Shown piece after piece: positions 7,853-15,451 of a stretch of 64,000 nucleotides of DNA. The notes beneath the pieces were generated by a model, which saw only the letters and a list, made by a program, of their open reading frames with translations, searched no databases and was not told the origin of the DNA. Source of the DNA: CAZEAP01 sp964510315 (GTDB lineage Bacteria > Planctomycetota > Brocadiia > SM23-32). A program made the position numbers and the translations under genes. Position 1 is the first letter of the stretch. Every line of letters starts with the position of its first letter. The stretch is from NCBI GenBank assembly GCA_964510315.1, contig CAZEAP010000004.1, positions 62,001 through 126,000 on the forward strand. The letters are read 5' to 3'.

Positions 7853-8689
7853 ATGTACTTTTCGGGCATCGCTGATGAGGCGGGCGAAGACATCCAGACC
7901 CAGATAAGGGCGCAGAAGGCCCTTGGCTGGCATCACATCGAACTGCGAAACATCGATGCTGTCAGCGTGGCCGACCTGTCCGATCGCGTCTTCGACGAAG
8001 TGGCCGAGCGCCTCAGCGAGGCCGGCCTGGCCATCTCCTGCTTCGCCTCCCAGCTCTGCAACTGGTCGCGCCCCATCATCAAGAGCCCGGAGATCGACCG
8101 GCACGAGCTGGAGCGGGCCATTCCCCGGATGCAGCGGGTCGGCTGCCGCTACATCCGCACCATGAGCTACCCCAACGCCGGCTGGCCGGCGGACGAGTGG
8201 CGAGAGGAAGCCCTGGCCCGACTCACCATGCTGGCCCGCATTGCAGAGGACGGGGGCGTGTGCCTGGCCCACGAGAACTGCAACGGCTGGGGAGGACTCG
8301 GCCCCGAGCAGTCCCTCCGCATGCTGGAGAGCGTGGACTCCCCCGCTCTCAAGTTGCTGTGGGACACCGGGAACCCCGTCTCTCACGGGCAGGACCCATG
8401 GGAATACTACGAGGCCGTCAAGGAGCACGTCGTCTACGTGCACATCAAGGACGGAGTGCAGGAGAATGGACAAACGCGCTACACCTACCCCGGCGAAGGA
8501 GAGGGAAGGGTGGCGGACGTGCTGAGGGACCTGATCGAGCGAGGCTACGAGGGCTGCGTCTCCATCGAGCCCCACCTGGCAGCCGTCGTGCACGAGGGCA
8601 AAGGGGCTTCGGAGGCGGAGAGCGCTTACGAGTGTTACGTCGAGTACGGCCGCCGCCTTGTGGACCTGGTCGATAAGGTGAAACAGTAA
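7853..8689 (+). CDS. Sugar phosphate isomerase/epimerase family protein
   Basis: A 278-aa xylose-isomerase-like TIM barrel (AP endonuclease 2 superfamily). It begins MYFSGIADEAGEDIQTQIRA, with IELRNIDAVSV on the second strand and metal-ligand regions typical of the fold: HENCNGWG, LLWDTGNP, YVHIKDG and SIEPHL near the end. Members isomerise or epimerise sugars, inositols or hydroxypyruvate; the substrate is not deducible. The ATG at 7853 has GAGGAG at 7842-7847 and its own promoter at 7775. It appears monocistronic, with a G/C-rich hairpin directly after the stop. Confidence 0.86.
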   Translation: MYFSGIADEAGEDIQTQIRAQKALGWHHIELRNIDAVSVADLSDRVFDEVAERLSEAGLAISCFASQLCNWSRPIIKSPEIDRHELERAIPRMQRVGCRYIRTMSYPNAGWPADEWREEALARLTMLARIAEDGGVCLAHENCNGWGGLGPEQSLRMLESVDSPALKLLWDTGNPVSHGQDPWEYYEAVKEHVVYVHIKDGVQENGQTRYTYPGEGEGRVADVLRDLIERGYEGCVSIEPHLAAVVHEGKGASEAESAYECYVEYGRRLVDLVDKVKQ

Positions 8690-8722
8690 AGCCCCGCACC
8701 GGCGCAGGCATCTGGCGGGGCT
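8690..8722 (+). terminator. Hairpin after the isomerase-like gene, possible terminator
   Basis: AGCCCCGC (8690-8697) pairs perfectly with GCGGGGCT (8715-8722) across a 17-base loop, starting at the base after the TAA stop. No U-tract follows, so an intrinsic terminator is only possible; a 3'-end protecting structure would fit as well. Confidence 0.35.
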
Positions 8723-8780
8723 CAGGCAACTTGCGCGGCCATGTCACTACTCCAAGGGGGTTCCAGAGCGGAGGCTTCCG

Positions 8781-9677
8781 ATGCTGTCCAGCGTTGACCC
8801 GATAGGGAAGATTCAGCAGATCTACAGGGAGGGAGAGCGCCCCGTTCCCTACCCCATCTTCATGAGCGTGTTCAATGAGCTTCTAATCGACGAGGTGGAA
8901 GTCGAGCCCAAAAAACCTTCCGAGGAGCTGAAGGAGAAGTTTCGGGCCGTCTGCATGGCCGTCCACGCCGGCGTTGCCGACCCGCTTGACCGGGGCGACC
9001 AACGGATCGAGGAGTTCTACGAGAAGATTCATCCCGTCTGGAAAGATGCGTTGGCCTCGGAGGAGTTCCAGAAATACGACCATATCCTGGCGGGCAAAAT
9101 GCGGCAGAAGTTCCAGGGCAAGGCCGGCTCCGAAGAGGAGCAAGAAGTCCAGGCGGCTCCCGCCGGCTCTGAGAAGCTGTTCGAAAAGCTCGGCCTGGCC
9201 GAGGGTGCCGAAGCCGCCGCCGAGGAAGCCGCGCCGGCGCCCGGCGTGTCGCGTTTCGACACCATGGGGGAACTCGTCGCTGCCGCAAAAGAGGGTGAGC
9301 CACCTATCGACTTCGCTCCCCGTGGAGCCGAACGCGTCTGGGCACGATACGCCATCGAAGACCACGAGGTGGAAATCCGGCTCGCCCGCGCTGAGGAGAA
9401 ACTTTACGTCGTGCTCCGGACCGACGTTGGCTACGATGCAATACCCGAGGCCGAAGTGCGGGTCACCGACTATGCGGCCGCCATGGGCTACGTGCGTGCC
9501 ATTGGCTTAACCTACCTCCGGCAGGACGATGACCTGGTCTGTACCCTGAAGGTCGCGCAGGACAGCCTCAGCATCGCATCCGGTCTCCCCGCCGATAGCT
9601 CCGATGAGGACGTGTTGGTCCAACTTCAAAGGTCGCATCGCGAACTCGGTGAACTCGTGGAGAACCTGGGAGGCTGA
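8781..9677 (+). CDS. Hypothetical protein, acidic, two-part
   Basis: A 298-aa protein I do not recognise. The first 110 residues are charged and helical (ending at KMRQKFQGKAG), then an Ala/Glu/Pro-rich linker to about residue 155, then a compact C-terminal region with predicted strands (VWARYAIEDHEVEIRLARAE, LYVVLRTDVGYDA) that resembles an independent small domain. No signal peptide and no membrane helix. A GGAGG ribosome binding site precedes the ATG by 6 bases. It stands between the isomerase-like gene and cinA without tight coupling to either (50 bp to cinA). No function assigned. Confidence 0.75.
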   Translation: MLSSVDPIGKIQQIYREGERPVPYPIFMSVFNELLIDEVEVEPKKPSEELKEKFRAVCMAVHAGVADPLDRGDQRIEEFYEKIHPVWKDALASEEFQKYDHILAGKMRQKFQGKAGSEEEQEVQAAPAGSEKLFEKLGLAEGAEAAAEEAAPAPGVSRFDTMGELVAAAKEGEPPIDFAPRGAERVWARYAIEDHEVEIRLARAEEKLYVVLRTDVGYDAIPEAEVRVTDYAAAMGYVRAIGLTYLRQDDDLVCTLKVAQDSLSIASGLPADSSDEDVLVQLQRSHRELGELVENLGG

Positions 9678-9727
9678 GGCCCGGCCGCCCGCACGCCACT
9701 CAACTCCCCTTTCGCTGGAAGCAACCC

Positions 9728-11005
9728 ATGCCCTCGCGCGTGAGCATAATATCAACCGGCCAGGAGCTGGTCCTCGGGCGCACGCCGGACACCAACGCCG
9801 CTTTCCTGGCCTCCGAACTGTCCGGCAGGGGATTCGAGGTGCTCCGCCTGGCGGCCGTCGGCGACACGCCCGGCGCCCTGCGGGCGGAGCTGCTGCACTG
9901 CATGCAGGAGGGCGACCTGGTGATTGTCACCGGCGGCCTGGGCCCTACAGGTGACGACCACACCTGCCAGGAGGTGGCCGACGCGCTCGACCGTGAATTG
10001 GTGATGGACCAGGAGGCCCGCCGGGCCCTGACCGATCGACTCGAGCGTATCGGCGTTCAGGTCACCGCCGCTCAACTGAACCAGGCCCGCTTCCCGGCCG
10101 GGGCGAGCACCTTCCCGAATCCGCGGGGCACGGCGCGGGGATTTGCCTGCGCCGCCGACGACACCCGGGTCGTGGTCATGCCCGGGGTGCCCTCCGAGAT
10201 GAAGGCCATGTTCGGCGCGAGCGTGCTCCCGTTCCTCACCGCGAAGTTCGGCTCCGAACCCGCCGTTGCCTCCGAGTCGGTCCACATCTTCCCCATCTCC
10301 GAACCGGAGGCCGACCGGCGGCTGGAGGGGATGACGGAGGCCGGCCGGAACCCGTCGGTCGGCATAACCGTGCGCGACGGGGTGATTACGATCGGCCTGC
10401 GGGCCGTCGGCGACCATGGTGAACACGCGGAGGAACTGCTCGAACGGGACCTGGAGTTCCTCGAGGACCGTTTTGGTGACCTGATCTTCGGACGCGGGGA
10501 GACTACGCTGGCCGGCGCTCTCAGCCGGGAGCTGGAGCGGGCCGGGCGGACCGTAGCCGTTGCCGAGTCGATCACCGGGGGGCTCATCGGCCACATGCTG
10601 GTGAACGTGCCCGGGATATCGCGCTTCTTCCTGCTGGACGTGGTCGCATATTCCAATGACGCGAAAGTCCGGCAACTGGAGGTGCCCCGCGCCGAGATCG
10701 AGCGGCACGGCGCCGTAAGTCCCGAGGTCGCCGAGTCCATGGCTCGGGGCGCCTGCGCCGCCGCGGATGCGCAACTCGCTCTGAGCACCACCGGTATCGC
10801 CGGACCCACCGGCGCCACCCCTCAGAAGCCCGTAGGACTGGTTTATTTCGGGGTCTGCCTGGAAGGGGAGGTCAGGGCCCTTAAGCTCAACATCCGGGGC
10901 GACCGCCGGCGGGTGAAGGATCGCGCGGCGAAGCACGCCCTGAACATGGGTCGCCTGGCGCTGCAGAATGGGGTAGACTTTCTGGAACAGTACCCTAAAA
11001 TATAG
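9728..11005 (+). CDS. cinA: CinA family nicotinamide-nucleotide amidohydrolase
   Basis: A 425-aa full-length CinA. The N-terminal molybdopterin-binding-like (MoCF) domain shows STGQELVLGRTPDTNA and VTGGLGPTGDDHT; the C-terminal amidase domain shows VAESITGGLIGH, VAYSNDAKVRQL, and STTGIAGPTG. The C-terminal domain deamidates nicotinamide mononucleotide in pyridine nucleotide recycling; the N-terminal domain acts as an ADP-ribose pyrophosphatase in some species. The ribosome binding site is weak (GGAA), and the ATG at 9728 fits the family start. Probably transcribed with the small zinc-ribbon gene that follows 103 bp later. Confidence 0.94.
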   Translation: MPSRVSIISTGQELVLGRTPDTNAAFLASELSGRGFEVLRLAAVGDTPGALRAELLHCMQEGDLVIVTGGLGPTGDDHTCQEVADALDRELVMDQEARRALTDRLERIGVQVTAAQLNQARFPAGASTFPNPRGTARGFACAADDTRVVVMPGVPSEMKAMFGASVLPFLTAKFGSEPAVASESVHIFPISEPEADRRLEGMTEAGRNPSVGITVRDGVITIGLRAVGDHGEHAEELLERDLEFLEDRFGDLIFGRGETTLAGALSRELERAGRTVAVAESITGGLIGHMLVNVPGISRFFLLDVVAYSNDAKVRQLEVPRAEIERHGAVSPEVAESMARGACAAADAQLALSTTGIAGPTGATPQKPVGLVYFGVCLEGEVRALKLNIRGDRRRVKDRAAKHALNMGRLALQNGVDFLEQYPKI

Positions 11006-11108
11006 AGGCCCGCGAGACAACCGTTTTTGGCATGGCTGGAAGGACACCGGCCCCGCCCGTCGGTCGGCGGGCCGATATGGCCGAATCCGGCACGAAAGGA
11101 ATCCTGCG

Positions 11109-11762
11109 ATGGCGGCGGAAGAAAAGGACGACGGGTACGTCCGTTTCTACTGCGACTCCTGCGGCAAAAGGCTGAAGATAAAGAACACCTACGACGGGGG
11201 GCACGTGGTGCGGTGCCCGAGCTGCGGCCAGCAGGTGAACGTGCCCCTGGCCAACATACAGGCGGTCGCTGACGCAACCCTCATGGACGAGACCGGCAAG
11301 CCGGGGCAGCTCCAGCTCGACCCGGAAAAGCTGATGGAACGTCTGCGGGGAAGTGACACCGAGCGCGATGGGCCCGGTTCTCCCGGCTCGACCCCCTCCC
11401 TGAGGGAGGGCCCGTGGTCGGCTGAGAAGGCCTTCGGGCGCATGGAAGAGCTGGATCACCTGATGGAGGCCGTCGTCAGAACCGAACAGGAGGCACTCGG
11501 GGACCTCCAGCGGCTCTATCGCAAGACGGACCTGAACCCCAGTCAGCGTGCCCAGTACGTCAGAGACGCCGGCGAACATCGAAGGAATCGGCTGAAGGAA
11601 CTGGTCCAGAACCGCATCCAGGCGGTCAAGCAGGAAGTCCGTTCCATGGAGCCGAGGCACGAGAACCTCAACAAAAGCGAACTGAGACACCTGAAACGGC
11701 TCAGGAAAACCCTGGAAGCCATGCGCTTCTACAGCCGCTTCGTCCTGAGGATCGAGTTTTGA
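11109..11762 (+). CDS. Hypothetical protein with N-terminal zinc ribbon and helical C-terminus
   Basis: A 217-aa protein. Residues 10-45 form a Cys4 ribbon, FYCDSCGKRL...RCPSCGQQVNVP, of the same style as the ribbons at the end of the M48 protease at 2145-3566. A Ser/Pro-rich linker follows, and the last 120 residues are predicted helical and charged (WSAEKAFGRMEELDHLME onwards). It is soluble, with no signal peptide. An AAAGGA ribosome binding site precedes the ATG. The ribbon suggests nucleic-acid or protein contact. Function unknown; the neighbours do not help. Confidence 0.75.
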   Translation: MAAEEKDDGYVRFYCDSCGKRLKIKNTYDGGHVVRCPSCGQQVNVPLANIQAVADATLMDETGKPGQLQLDPEKLMERLRGSDTERDGPGSPGSTPSLREGPWSAEKAFGRMEELDHLMEAVVRTEQEALGDLQRLYRKTDLNPSQRAQYVRDAGEHRRNRLKELVQNRIQAVKQEVRSMEPRHENLNKSELRHLKRLRKTLEAMRFYSRFVLRIEF

Positions 11763-11888
11763 GTTTCCAGGGAGCGCGGGGGCGCCCCTCGTCGCGGCTT
11801 TCATTCGTTGCCGCACACGCCCAGATGAGTTACCATCGGGCATCCGCGGTTTAGCGATTTTCGAGTCCGGGTACTCTTGGAGGAATCC

Positions 11889-12770
11889 ATGAACTTCTGG
11901 GAATACGTGCTCCACGTTCACAGGACGGGTGACTGGCAGAGTCTGGTCCTCTTCTGGGGGCCCATCGTGGCCTTCGTTCTGTTCGTCTGGCTTCTGCTCC
12001 GCCTGGCCCGTAGCCGCCGGCTTGCTTCGAGGGCTCACGAGATGATGCGGGACATGCTCGAGGAGGTGCGGGGGCTCAACGAGGAGTTGACCGAACTGGA
12101 ACGCCGCATGGAGAGGCGGCTGGATACCCGGGCCGGGGAACTGGACGAGCGAATGACCAAGAAACTGGACAAACGCAGCGACCTGCTGCAGGAGCGCATC
12201 GAGGAGCGCGTCGGCTCACTTACCGATTCGATCAGCGCCCTCGACGGCCGAGTCACCCGGGCCGACGACCAGATAGACGCCTTCCGGGCCAAGCTGGAAG
12301 ACGTCGAGGCCCGCATCCCCAACCTCTTCGACAAGCTGGAGGAGTTCCGGGGCACTCTCGGCCGAAGCTTCCGCGCCGAACTCTCCAGCGTGCTGAACTC
12401 CTTCGACAATTCCCTGGCGGCCGTCCTCCAGCAGATGAAGAGCGACCTGGAGGTCGGGATCGACCGGATTGAGAGCATCGAGGGCATGGTCCGCAGCAGG
12501 GAACAAGCGGAACAGAGCCTGCTCACGACCGGCGAGCCCCCTGAAGTGCCGGCACCCTCCGAAACCGAAGAAGAAGAGTTCGAAGAGTGGGAGAAAGAGG
12601 CGAAGGAGCTTGCCGAAGGGCCCGAGGAGACGGCCCTCGATGAAGAGCTGACGAGCATGGCGGAGGCCCCCGAGGAAAAGCCCGAGGCGGAGGAAGAAAT
12701 CGAGGACTACCCCGGTGAACTCGGAGAGGTGCCCGAGCCGTTCGAGGAGGAAGAGGAGGAAGAGGAATAG
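11889..12770 (+). CDS. Membrane-anchored coiled-coil protein with polyglutamate tail
   Basis: A 293-aa protein. A single membrane helix (about residues 18-38, VLFWGPIVAFVLFVWLLLRL) is followed by about 170 residues of charged heptads (ELERRMERRLDTRAGELDERM and beyond), which indicate a long coiled coil, and a strongly acidic C-terminus that ends in eight glutamates. I chose the ATG at 11889 because GGAGG lies 4 bases upstream; a TTG four codons earlier is possible. Such proteins resemble apolipoprotein-like or RmuC-like scaffolds only in their heptads, and no enzymatic domain is visible. Function unknown. Confidence 0.78.
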   Translation: MNFWEYVLHVHRTGDWQSLVLFWGPIVAFVLFVWLLLRLARSRRLASRAHEMMRDMLEEVRGLNEELTELERRMERRLDTRAGELDERMTKKLDKRSDLLQERIEERVGSLTDSISALDGRVTRADDQIDAFRAKLEDVEARIPNLFDKLEEFRGTLGRSFRAELSSVLNSFDNSLAAVLQQMKSDLEVGIDRIESIEGMVRSREQAEQSLLTTGEPPEVPAPSETEEEEFEEWEKEAKELAEGPEETALDEELTSMAEAPEEKPEAEEEIEDYPGELGEVPEPFEEEEEEEE

Positions 12771-12827
12771 GGGGCCCTGTGCACTGAACCGAACGAAGAG
12801 ATTCCCGCCACAAGCCGGGACCGTGGC

Positions 12828-12845
12828 GCGGGCATCCCTGCCCGC
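12828..12845. repeat. Dispersed hairpin repeat (GRDARA type), copy 2
   Basis: Identical over the 18-base hairpin GCGGGCA-TCCC-TGCCCGC to 3599-3616, with matching bases on both sides as well (preceding GC, following AGT). Confidence 0.6.
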
Positions 12846-12895
12846 AGTGGGGGGGGGCATCCTGCCCCCGCTTTGCTCCCTCCCAGCAGGAAATG

Positions 12896-12928
12896 GCCGG
12901 GCCAGGATGGCCGTACATGTTCAGCGTC
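12896..12928. repeat. Dispersed repeat with GGCCAGGATGGCC core
   Basis: About 33 bases with the core GGCCAGGATGGCCGTACATG followed by TTCAGCGTC. Similar segments in the opposite orientation lie at 36408-36440, 52382-52415 and 53965-53998. Confidence 0.5.
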
Positions 12929-13293
12929 GGCGCCGCGGAGCGGCGCGGTCGTGCAGGCCGGGGCACGCCCCGGCGCGTAAACTTCAGCCCCGGTGCTGGG
13001 CCGGATAAGCCGCTAACCAGGGCTAAAGCCCCGGCCTCCATCACAGGGCCCCTGCGGGGCCGATCGGGTTCCGGTAGGCTGGCGGACATTTGGGAGCCCG
13101 TTGGTCGCTGACCTCCTGGCTCGCACAAATAGTCAAACGCAACGAGACGGCACCGCTCGACAGCACGCTAAACACGTACAAGCCCGCCTGTGGCGCACCA
13201 GCTTCGCTCGCCAAGGATGCGCTCGCCCAGAACGACAGCGGGGGCCGATGCTCGGGCGGACCGGGCATGGTTTTTATAGAGCAACCGCGGACT

Positions 13294-14175
13294 TCAGCCG
13301 CCGGGGGGCCCGGGGCTCAGCCGCGCCAGGGTCTCGAAGTCTTCGACCGTCAGCTCCTCGACCCTCGTCCGCGCCTGTCCCGACCATCCCCGCAGCATGC
13401 GTTGGGCCGTCGGGCGGTCCCAGGCCAGGCTCAGCGCCTTCCTCACCGTCTTGCGGCGGTAGTTGAAGACGGACCGCACCGCGGCGGCGAACGCCTCGTA
13501 GTCCTCGCCACGCCGTCGCCGGGGCCGCCGGATCAGCTCGACAACGGTCGAGGAGACGCCCGGCTTCGGCCAGAAGGCCTGCGGCGGCAGGGAGAACAGC
13601 TCCCTCACCTCCGCCCAGTAGCGCACGAACACTGTCAGGGGACCGTAGTCCTTGGTTCCCGCCTCGGCCGTCATGCGCTGGCCGACTTCCCGCTGGAGGG
13701 TAAGGACCATCCTTTCCGGCCGCAGTTCCCACTCCAATAGATTGACCACCGCCGGCGAGCTGATGCTGTAGGGCAGGTTGCTCACGACCGCGGGCGGTGG
13801 CTCGGCCTCCCCCGGGGCGGCCGCAAGTGCCTCGGTGACCCGGGGATTGATCCGGTGCTTGCTCTCCAGGAAGTCACACCGCAGGACCGTCACGTTGGGA
13901 TACTCCCCCAGGCGTTCTCGGGCGATCGCGTGGAGCCGTCGGTCGATCTCCACCGTCACCACCCGCCCGGCCCGCCGGGCCAGCCGGGCCGTGAGCCGGG
14001 CGAGCCCGGTGCCGACCTCCAGTACGGCTTCCCGCGGACCGAGGTCGGCGGCCGCGACGATCTTCTCCATGGCCTCGGAGTCCACCAGGAAGTGCTGCCC
14101 CAGGGACTTCTTCGCCCAGACCTCCCGTTCCTTCAGCACCTCCCGCGGATGCCGCTGTTCCCACCCCTCGCGCAT
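13294..14175 (-). CDS. rsmA: 16S rRNA (adenine1518-N6/adenine1519-N6)-dimethyltransferase
   Basis: A 293-aa KsgA/RsmA enzyme that dimethylates two adjacent adenines near the 3' end of 16S rRNA with S-adenosylmethionine during small-subunit assembly. It opens with KKSLGQHFL, has the SAM motif VLEVGTGLARLTARL, the acidic VTVEIDRRL, and the catalytic NLPYSISSP (family NLPY). KPGVSSTVVEL is in the C-terminal half. I chose the ATG at 14175 because an AGGAGG ribosome binding site precedes it; the longer open frame upstream is not protein-like. The queuosine-mannosyltransferase-like gene begins divergently 166 bp away. Confidence 0.94.
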   Translation of the reverse strand: MREGWEQRHPREVLKEREVWAKKSLGQHFLVDSEAMEKIVAAADLGPREAVLEVGTGLARLTARLARRAGRVVTVEIDRRLHAIARERLGEYPNVTVLRCDFLESKHRINPRVTEALAAAPGEAEPPPAVVSNLPYSISSPAVVNLLEWELRPERMVLTLQREVGQRMTAEAGTKDYGPLTVFVRYWAEVRELFSLPPQAFWPKPGVSSTVVELIRRPRRRRGEDYEAFAAAVRSVFNYRRKTVRKALSLAWDRPTAQRMLRGWSGQARTRVEELTVEDFETLARLSPGPPGG

Positions 14176-14341
14176 GTGTCCTCCTGGAGCATCTCCCGCT
14201 TCCTGCCGACTCTCCGCCGGGACCGCCGGCGAATGTACGGCACGCCGTCCGCGTGCGCAACCACCGGCGGGGGAGTCGACATGTTGCGGCCGGCGCGGCC
14301 CCGTTTTAGAATGCCTACCTCGCTTGGCGGAGAGCCTGCTC

Positions 14342-15451
14342 ATGCTGCGCATCCTTGCGCTGGAACCGTATTACGGAGGATCGCACCGCGCCTTCCTGGA
14401 CGGCTGGCGCGAGCACAGCCGCCACCGGGTGGAGCTTCTGACCATGCCCGCCCGGAAGTGGAAGTGGCGGATGCGCGGCGCCGCCCTCACCATGAGCGAG
14501 ACGTTGAGGGACCGCGGCCTGGATTGCGACCTGATGCTGGTCAGCGATTTCCTGGACCTGGCCGCCCTCAGGAGCCTGCTGCCGGCCGAATGGTCTGCGG
14601 TGCCCGCCGTCGCGTACTTCCACGAGAACCAGATAACCTACCCCCTGCCGCCGGAAGACGAGCGGGATTACCAGTTCGGCTTCACCAACCTGACCACCTG
14701 CCTGGCCGCCGAGAAGGTGCTGTTCAACTCCGGATACCACCGGCGGGCCTTCCTGGAGGGGGCCGCGCGGCTGCTGGAGAAGATGCCGGACTTCGTGCCC
14801 GAGTGGGCGCCGGAGCGGATTCGAGAGCGTTCGGAGGTCGTGCCCGTCGGCGTGGACCTGGCCTCCATCGACGCCCGTCGCCCACAGGCCGAACCCCGCA
14901 CGGGACCGCTTACCGTGCTGTGGAACCATCGGTGGGAGTACGACAAGGGGGGCGAGGAGTTTTTTGACGTGATCCTGGAACTCCACCGTGAGGGCCTGCC
15001 TTTTGAGCTGACGGTGCTGGGCCGGAGCTTCCGGTCGGCACCGCCGGTCTTCGAACGGGCCCTGGCCCAACTGGAGGAACGGCTGAGAGTCGGCGGTTAC
15101 CTGGAGTCCAGGGCCGATTACTGCCGGGCGCTGCTGGAGAGCGACGTCGTCGTCTCCACCGCCCTGGAGGAGTTCTTCGGCATATCGGTGGTGGAGGCGG
15201 TCTACGCCGGCTGTCTGCCTCTGCTGCCGGAGCGGCTCAGTTACCCGGAGATACTGCCGAGCGAATACCATCGGAGCTGCCTCTACGACGGCCGCGCCGA
15301 TTTGAAAGAGCGCCTCAGCTACTGGATCAACCATCCAGAGGAAGCCCGGCGCATGGACCTCCGCTCCCACGTGCGGCGTTTCGGATGGGACAGGGTGGCC
15401 CCCCGGCTCGACGCCGTGGCGATGGATGTTCGGGAAGGGGGCCTTCGATGA
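14342..15451 (+). CDS. Probable tRNA-queuosine alpha-mannosyltransferase (DUF3524/GTDC1 type)
   Basis: A 369-aa glycosyltransferase. The N-terminal half matches the DUF3524 domain: LALEPYYGGSHRAFLDGW, then LLTMPARKWKWRMRGAA, VSDFLDLAALRSLLP, and YFHENQITYPLP. The second half is a GT-B glycosyltransferase domain with LWNHRWEYDKGGEEFF and STALEEFFGISVVEAV (nucleotide-sugar site). Homologues in animals (GTDC1/QTMAN) add mannose to queuosine in tRNA-Asp; the bacterial members probably share this, but that is inference. The ATG at 14342 fits the family start. The stop overlaps the next ATG (ATGA, 15448-15451). Confidence 0.85.
   Translation: MLRILALEPYYGGSHRAFLDGWREHSRHRVELLTMPARKWKWRMRGAALTMSETLRDRGLDCDLMLVSDFLDLAALRSLLPAEWSAVPAVAYFHENQITYPLPPEDERDYQFGFTNLTTCLAAEKVLFNSGYHRRAFLEGAARLLEKMPDFVPEWAPERIRERSEVVPVGVDLASIDARRPQAEPRTGPLTVLWNHRWEYDKGGEEFFDVILELHREGLPFELTVLGRSFRSAPPVFERALAQLEERLRVGGYLESRADYCRALLESDVVVSTALEEFFGISVVEAVYAGCLPLLPERLSYPEILPSEYHRSCLYDGRADLKERLSYWINHPEEARRMDLRSHVRRFGWDRVAPRLDAVAMDVREGGLR

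Larger units (their letters stand above)
12771..13293. other. Intergenic region rich in short palindromes
   Basis: No supported gene in 523 bases. It holds copy 2 of the GRDARA-type hairpin (12828-12845), a 33-base dispersed element (12896-12928), and several perfect short inverted repeats: GCCGGGGC/GCCCCGGC, GGGCT/AGCCC and GGCCCC/GGGGCC. These resemble the hairpin modules of the 52-54 kb repeat block. Confidence 0.55.

Noticed and set aside
14175..14352. N-terminal extension of rsmA upstream of 14175
   Set aside because: It is Arg/Pro-rich, unlike the family, and a strong Shine-Dalgarno precedes ATG 14175.
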